Notes under the pieces: generated by a model
Database searches by the model: none
Told to the model about the DNA's origin: nothing
Seen by the model: only the letters and a program-made list of their open reading frames with translations
Source: Acetatifactor sp.
GTDB lineage: Bacteria > Bacillota > Clostridia > Lachnospirales > Lachnospiraceae
Length of the DNA stretch: 64,000 bases
NCBI GenBank assembly: GCA_024693365.1
Contig: JAILLF010000017.1
Span: forward strand, 41,353 to 105,352
Direction of reading: 5' to 3'
Program-made: the position numbers and the translations under genes
Part shown: positions 61,437 through 64,000 of the stretch, in pieces
How positions within the stretch are numbered: the stretch's first letter is position 1
Layout of the letters: every line of letters begins with the position of its first letter

Positions 61437-63095
61437 TTACAGCTTTCCCAGGGCATGCTTTGCAGCAATCATGCCAAAGGTATAGCACCTTCCCAACGAC
61501 AGACCCGTCTGATGGAACGGATAATCATTGCCGCCGTAGAACGGTCCGCCAAGGTTTCCTACGCAATACAGACCCGGAATTGGCTCACCGGCAGCATTCA
61601 GTGCCTGCCCGTTCTCATTGGATACCACGCCTGATACCTCCGCGGAAACGCGGATATGCTTGCGTGCGCCCCAGAACGGCGCCTTCTCAATCTTGTGCAT
61701 GTACTTGGCAGGCTTGCCAAAGTCCGTATCGCACCCCTTGTCGCAGAGCTCATTGTAGCGGTCAATGGAAGCCTTCATCGTCTCGTAGGGAAGATCCAGT
61801 TCCTTTGCAAGCTCCTCCAACGTATCGCATCTGTGCAGGTCGATCAAGTTCTTGAACACGCCCTGCGGGTTCTCCACCGCGCCGGGAATGAACTTCTGCA
61901 TCACGACGGGTGGCACCTTCCCGCTGACAAACTCGTCTGCGGGCCAGTTCATATAATCATCGTCATAGATCGTACAATACCAGCCCTTTGAACCGGTCTC
62001 CTTGTGCTCCGCATCCAGCATGGAACCCTTGTAGGACGGCTGGAACTTCAGCACGTTCCCCATATACACAAAGCCAGTGTACTCATTGGTGAAGCGCTCA
62101 CCCTTCATGTTCAGGTACAGGAACGGCTCCTCCCACATCAGCGCCGAGTCAAAATCATGCATCATCTTCGTGTGGCCCAGGTTCTCCATCTTCGCACCGG
62201 CGCTGATTGCCAGCACGTGGCCGTCACCCGTCTTGCCAAACTGCTTCTTGTCGAACTCCGCAATGTCAGGGCACCAATGCGCCACCATCGCTGCATTGTT
62301 TGTGTAATCGCCCGTTGCCAGGATCACGGCCTTCGCCGCGTTAAACCGGATATACGTGCCATCCGCAGCCTTGCCGATCACGCCGGTTACCCGCTCGCCG
62401 TCTTTTATGAGTTGTACCGCGGGCGTGGAGAAAAAGGTCTCCAGATTCGGGCACTTCGCCTGAACGTTGTCCACGATCTTTCGAAGCGCATTGCCCACGT
62501 TCAGGGGCTTGGGGCCAAACCAAGGCGCCCAGAAATAACAATGGTCATCGCCATATTCATAGCTACTCTCACGGTCACGCCAGGTTCCCGTAAAGTCGCC
62601 ACTTGTGCACATAAATGCACAGAGCTTGTCTCCGTCGTTTAAGAGCTTTGCACTCTCCGTATTGCTGTCCACCTTGCTGCCGTCGCCATATTCCGTCTCC
62701 GTCGTCATTCCGGCGCGGTTCCAAAGCCACGTCATGGCTTCCTCAGAATGATCCGCATATGCGCGAAGCTGTTTTACGTCCGCGCGCCAGTCGCAAAGTC
62801 CGTTCGTGTGATGGATCCACTTTGCAATACCCGCCTCCGTCGAACGCGACTTAATGATGGCCGATCCGCAGTTTCCCTGCGACACCACGTTTGCCTCCTT
62901 CTGAAGCAATGCTACCTTCGCGCCAAGCTCGGCCGCCCAACCGGCTGCCGGCACGCCAGCCGCTCCCGCTCCGGCCACCACAACGTCAAAATCCAATACC
63001 TTATCAGGCTTAATCTCCCCCAGTTCGCAGACGGAAAGCTTCACCTCCGCCTCCGACAAACCTGCCGGGATCTTCTCCGCATTCATTTCACTCAT
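61437..63095 (-). CDS. FAD-dependent oxidoreductase, fumarate reductase flavoprotein-like
   Basis: 552 residues. The FAD dinucleotide fold VLDFDVVVAGAGAAGVPAAG is near residue 45, followed by the PF00890-type core: QGNCGSAIIKSRSTEAG, AKAVILATGDYTNNAAMVA and the late FAD-contacting end GLYCVGNLGGPFYGGNDYPF and HQTGLSLGRCYTFG. Members reduce fumarate, urocanate or steroid double bonds. There is no FMN-binding domain, haem domain or Tat signal, so it is a cytoplasmic soluble enzyme with unknown substrate. The ATG at 63095 has GGAGG ten bases upstream. It has its own promoter and terminator. Confidence 0.88.
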   Translation of the reverse strand: MSEMNAEKIPAGLSEAEVKLSVCELGEIKPDKVLDFDVVVAGAGAAGVPAAGWAAELGAKVALLQKEANVVSQGNCGSAIIKSRSTEAGIAKWIHHTNGLCDWRADVKQLRAYADHSEEAMTWLWNRAGMTTETEYGDGSKVDSNTESAKLLNDGDKLCAFMCTSGDFTGTWRDRESSYEYGDDHCYFWAPWFGPKPLNVGNALRKIVDNVQAKCPNLETFFSTPAVQLIKDGERVTGVIGKAADGTYIRFNAAKAVILATGDYTNNAAMVAHWCPDIAEFDKKQFGKTGDGHVLAISAGAKMENLGHTKMMHDFDSALMWEEPFLYLNMKGERFTNEYTGFVYMGNVLKFQPSYKGSMLDAEHKETGSKGWYCTIYDDDYMNWPADEFVSGKVPPVVMQKFIPGAVENPQGVFKNLIDLHRCDTLEELAKELDLPYETMKASIDRYNELCDKGCDTDFGKPAKYMHKIEKAPFWGARKHIRVSAEVSGVVSNENGQALNAAGEPIPGLYCVGNLGGPFYGGNDYPFHQTGLSLGRCYTFGMIAAKHALGKL

Positions 63096-63155
63096 CTTCT
63101 GTTCCCCTCCACGTCTCATAATTTTCCGCCAAACGGATTATCAAAACTTCCTATG

Positions 63156-63183
63156 ATTATACACCCATTTCCCCAAAAATCAA
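63156..63183 (-). promoter_or_regulatory. Promoter of the flavoprotein gene
   Basis: On the minus strand TTGATT (63178-63183), 16 bases, TATAAT (63156-63161), about 60 bases before the ATG at 63095. A strong vegetative-type match. Confidence 0.75.
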
Positions 63184-63324
63184 ATATCCCCCTTTTTGTG
63201 CCACGGGGACGTGTCTACTGACATGTTTTCTCGGCTTGTACTTGCAAAATCACCGCAAGAAAGCTGTCTGTAGACAATCCATTTCAGTACCTAATTCTTA
63301 TTTACAAGTAGCACACATCGTAAA

Positions 63325-63359
63325 GAAAAATCTCAGGTTGCGGATCGCTACCTGAGATT
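63325..63359 (-). terminator. Second terminator-like hairpin after the hicB-like gene
   Basis: Perfect 10-bp stem AATCTCAGGT / ACCTGAGATT with an 11-base loop. On the minus strand it is followed by TTTC. It lies about 110 bases after the hicB-like stop codon and guards the flavoprotein promoter from read-through. Confidence 0.7.
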
Positions 63360-63414
63360 CTGCCTTCTGAAAACCCCTCTATATAGTTACTATTTATTTC
63401 AGGCGACATATGTT

Positions 63415-63448
63415 AAAAACATGTCATAAGAACCATCCTATGGCATGT
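63415..63448 (-). terminator. First terminator-like hairpin after the hicB-like gene
   Basis: On the minus strand ACATGCCATA / TATGACATGT (10 bp with one G-U pair, 10-base loop) is followed by TTTTAA. It lies 22 bases after the stop codon at 63470. Moderate strength. Confidence 0.65.
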
Positions 63449-63469
63449 TTGCATATAACGTCTTTAACA

Positions 63470-63856
63470 TTATTTTGCCTCTATTTTCTGAAGAAGAGCA
63501 TCTTGCAACAGCTTAGATAAGCTAAGATTTCTCTTTTCAGCTTCTGCCGCAAGCCATGCCGGAATGGAAAGCGTTTTCTTAACCGCCCGCGTATCTCTTC
63601 GATATTTTGCATCATCCGAGCATACGTAGCTAACAAATGCATCCTTTCCCGGAAGAATGGTACGAATGTCAGATGGCATCGGGATATCAAGCTCATTTTC
63701 ATACAATCCGTTTATATATAAGCCCAAAGCCTCCTGCGCCATTCTCATGGCATCTTCAAAAGTATTACCACAAGTGTTACACCCCTCAAGATCCGGGAAT
63801 TCGATCCAATATGCACCATTCTCATTGTGAAATATTGCAGGATAAATACGAGTCAT
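63470..63856 (-). CDS. HicB-family antitoxin-like protein
   Basis: 128 residues. The HicB partial RNase H-like fold is seen in RIYPAIFHNENGAYWIEFPD and LEGCNTCGNTFEDAMRMAQE, then ALGLYINGLYENELDIPMPS. The C-terminal 45 residues form a ribbon-helix-helix-type DNA-binding end (TLSIPAWLAAEAEKRNLSLS, KLLQDALLQKIE). The ATG at 63856 has GAGGAGG six bases upstream. In known systems a small HicA toxin gene of about 60 codons sits next to hicB. None is visible within 370 bases downstream or in the 144 bases upstream before the window ends. It may act as an orphan regulator. Confidence 0.88.
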   Translation of the reverse strand: MTRIYPAIFHNENGAYWIEFPDLEGCNTCGNTFEDAMRMAQEALGLYINGLYENELDIPMPSDIRTILPGKDAFVSYVCSDDAKYRRDTRAVKKTLSIPAWLAAEAEKRNLSLSKLLQDALLQKIEAK

Positions 63857-64000
63857 AATAAACCTCCTCATATAATCAAGTGTTTTTTATTGAAAAATCA
63901 AGGTTTTTAAGCCTTCCATATCTCAGCGAATGAGTCACGATCATGGATATTTCTGGGTATCCGGTACCGAAATAGCAGTTAATGGGTATACGAAATAGAA
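63857..64000. other. Upstream region of the hicB-like gene
   Basis: Contains a possible minus-strand promoter TTGATT (63896-63901), 18 bases, GATTAT (63872-63877). Near the window edge the words GGGTAT and GAAATAG each occur twice, about 20 bases apart. No gene of its own is recognised; hicA could begin beyond 64000. Confidence 0.4.

Larger units (their letters stand above)
63096..63469. other. Gene-free interval between the flavoprotein gene and hicB-like gene
   Basis: About 370 bases with no open frame I would accept on either strand. It holds the flavoprotein promoter (63156-63183) and two hairpins with T runs that can end the hicB-like transcript. I find no trace of a HicA-sized frame. 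The rest is AT-rich and without recognisable features. Confidence 0.7.

Noticed and set aside
63857..64000. Insertion-sequence end at the right edge
   Set aside because: Short repeated words (GGGTAT, GAAATAG) are present, but no inverted terminal repeat or transposase frame can be shown in the 144 bases available.

Overview
The window looks like chromosomal DNA of a mid-GC, low-G+C-phylum Firmicute of class Clostridia, most likely Lachnospiraceae. The signs are a Spo0A-type DNA-binding protein, a cdaA-cdaR pair, HPr with both His15 and Ser46, an FtsEX/M23/S41 cell-wall cluster, a YolD plus Y-family polymerase pair, CvfB, DUF3048 and DUF212 proteins, and a glycoside hydrolase family 3 enzyme with the swapped domain order known from Butyrivibrio and Ruminococcus. 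I could run no search, so the family level is an inference. I see no rRNA or tRNA genes, insertion sequences, phage genes or CRISPR arrays. All but two genes lie on the minus strand, so transcription mostly runs from high to low coordinates.

Region by region. 1-5005: start of a pseB-like dehydratase gene, then two secreted proteins with long repeat tails (a Thr/Pro-rich lipoprotein and a glucosaminidase). 5031-16767: a surface-polysaccharide operon with a priming glycosyl-phosphotransferase, Wzz-type chain-length protein, EpsG-type polymerase, five or six glycosyltransferases and two large membrane proteins at its head. No flippase lies inside the window. 16965-18443: a free-standing Spo0A C-terminal domain and a GtrB-like glycosyltransferase, both with interesting promoters. 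18644-20282: the only plus-strand genes (DUF212 and a DUF3048 lipoprotein). 20342-25543: ptsH, then the c-di-AMP synthase operon (cdaA, cdaR, two unknown membrane proteins, comF).

25547-36978: DNA maintenance and shape genes: recD2, mreB, a SUV3-like helicase, uvrA, two small unknown genes, uvrB. 37099-41478: ctp-type S41 protease, M23 peptidase with coiled coil, ftsX, ftsE. These probably work as one division-linked cell-wall hydrolysis module. 41591-46374: PucR/CdaR-type regulator, then an operon of CPBP protease, acyl-ACP thioesterase, CvfB and GDPD. 46386-50298: GH3 beta-glucosidase and a glycerol-1-phosphate dehydrogenase-like enzyme. 50350-54632: Y-family polymerase, a small Cys/Lys-tailed membrane protein, YolD, an MFS transporter and a zinc-dependent phospholipase C-like protein. 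54675-61242: DUF445, TatD, a lipoprotein, a small protein, and a two-component system led by a large membrane protein. 61437-63856: a flavoprotein reductase and a HicB-type antitoxin with no visible HicA.

The most interesting points are: the Spo0A-like protein whose own promoter is surrounded by 0A-box-like GTCGA sites; a promoter whose 17-bp spacer is filled by a palindrome (18516-18544); a 40-bp tandem repeat born from the 3' end of a gene (34431-34590); an unknown Cys/Lys-tailed membrane protein inside a translesion polymerase operon; and an orphan HicB. Start codons were revised wherever a Shine-Dalgarno sequence favoured an internal start.
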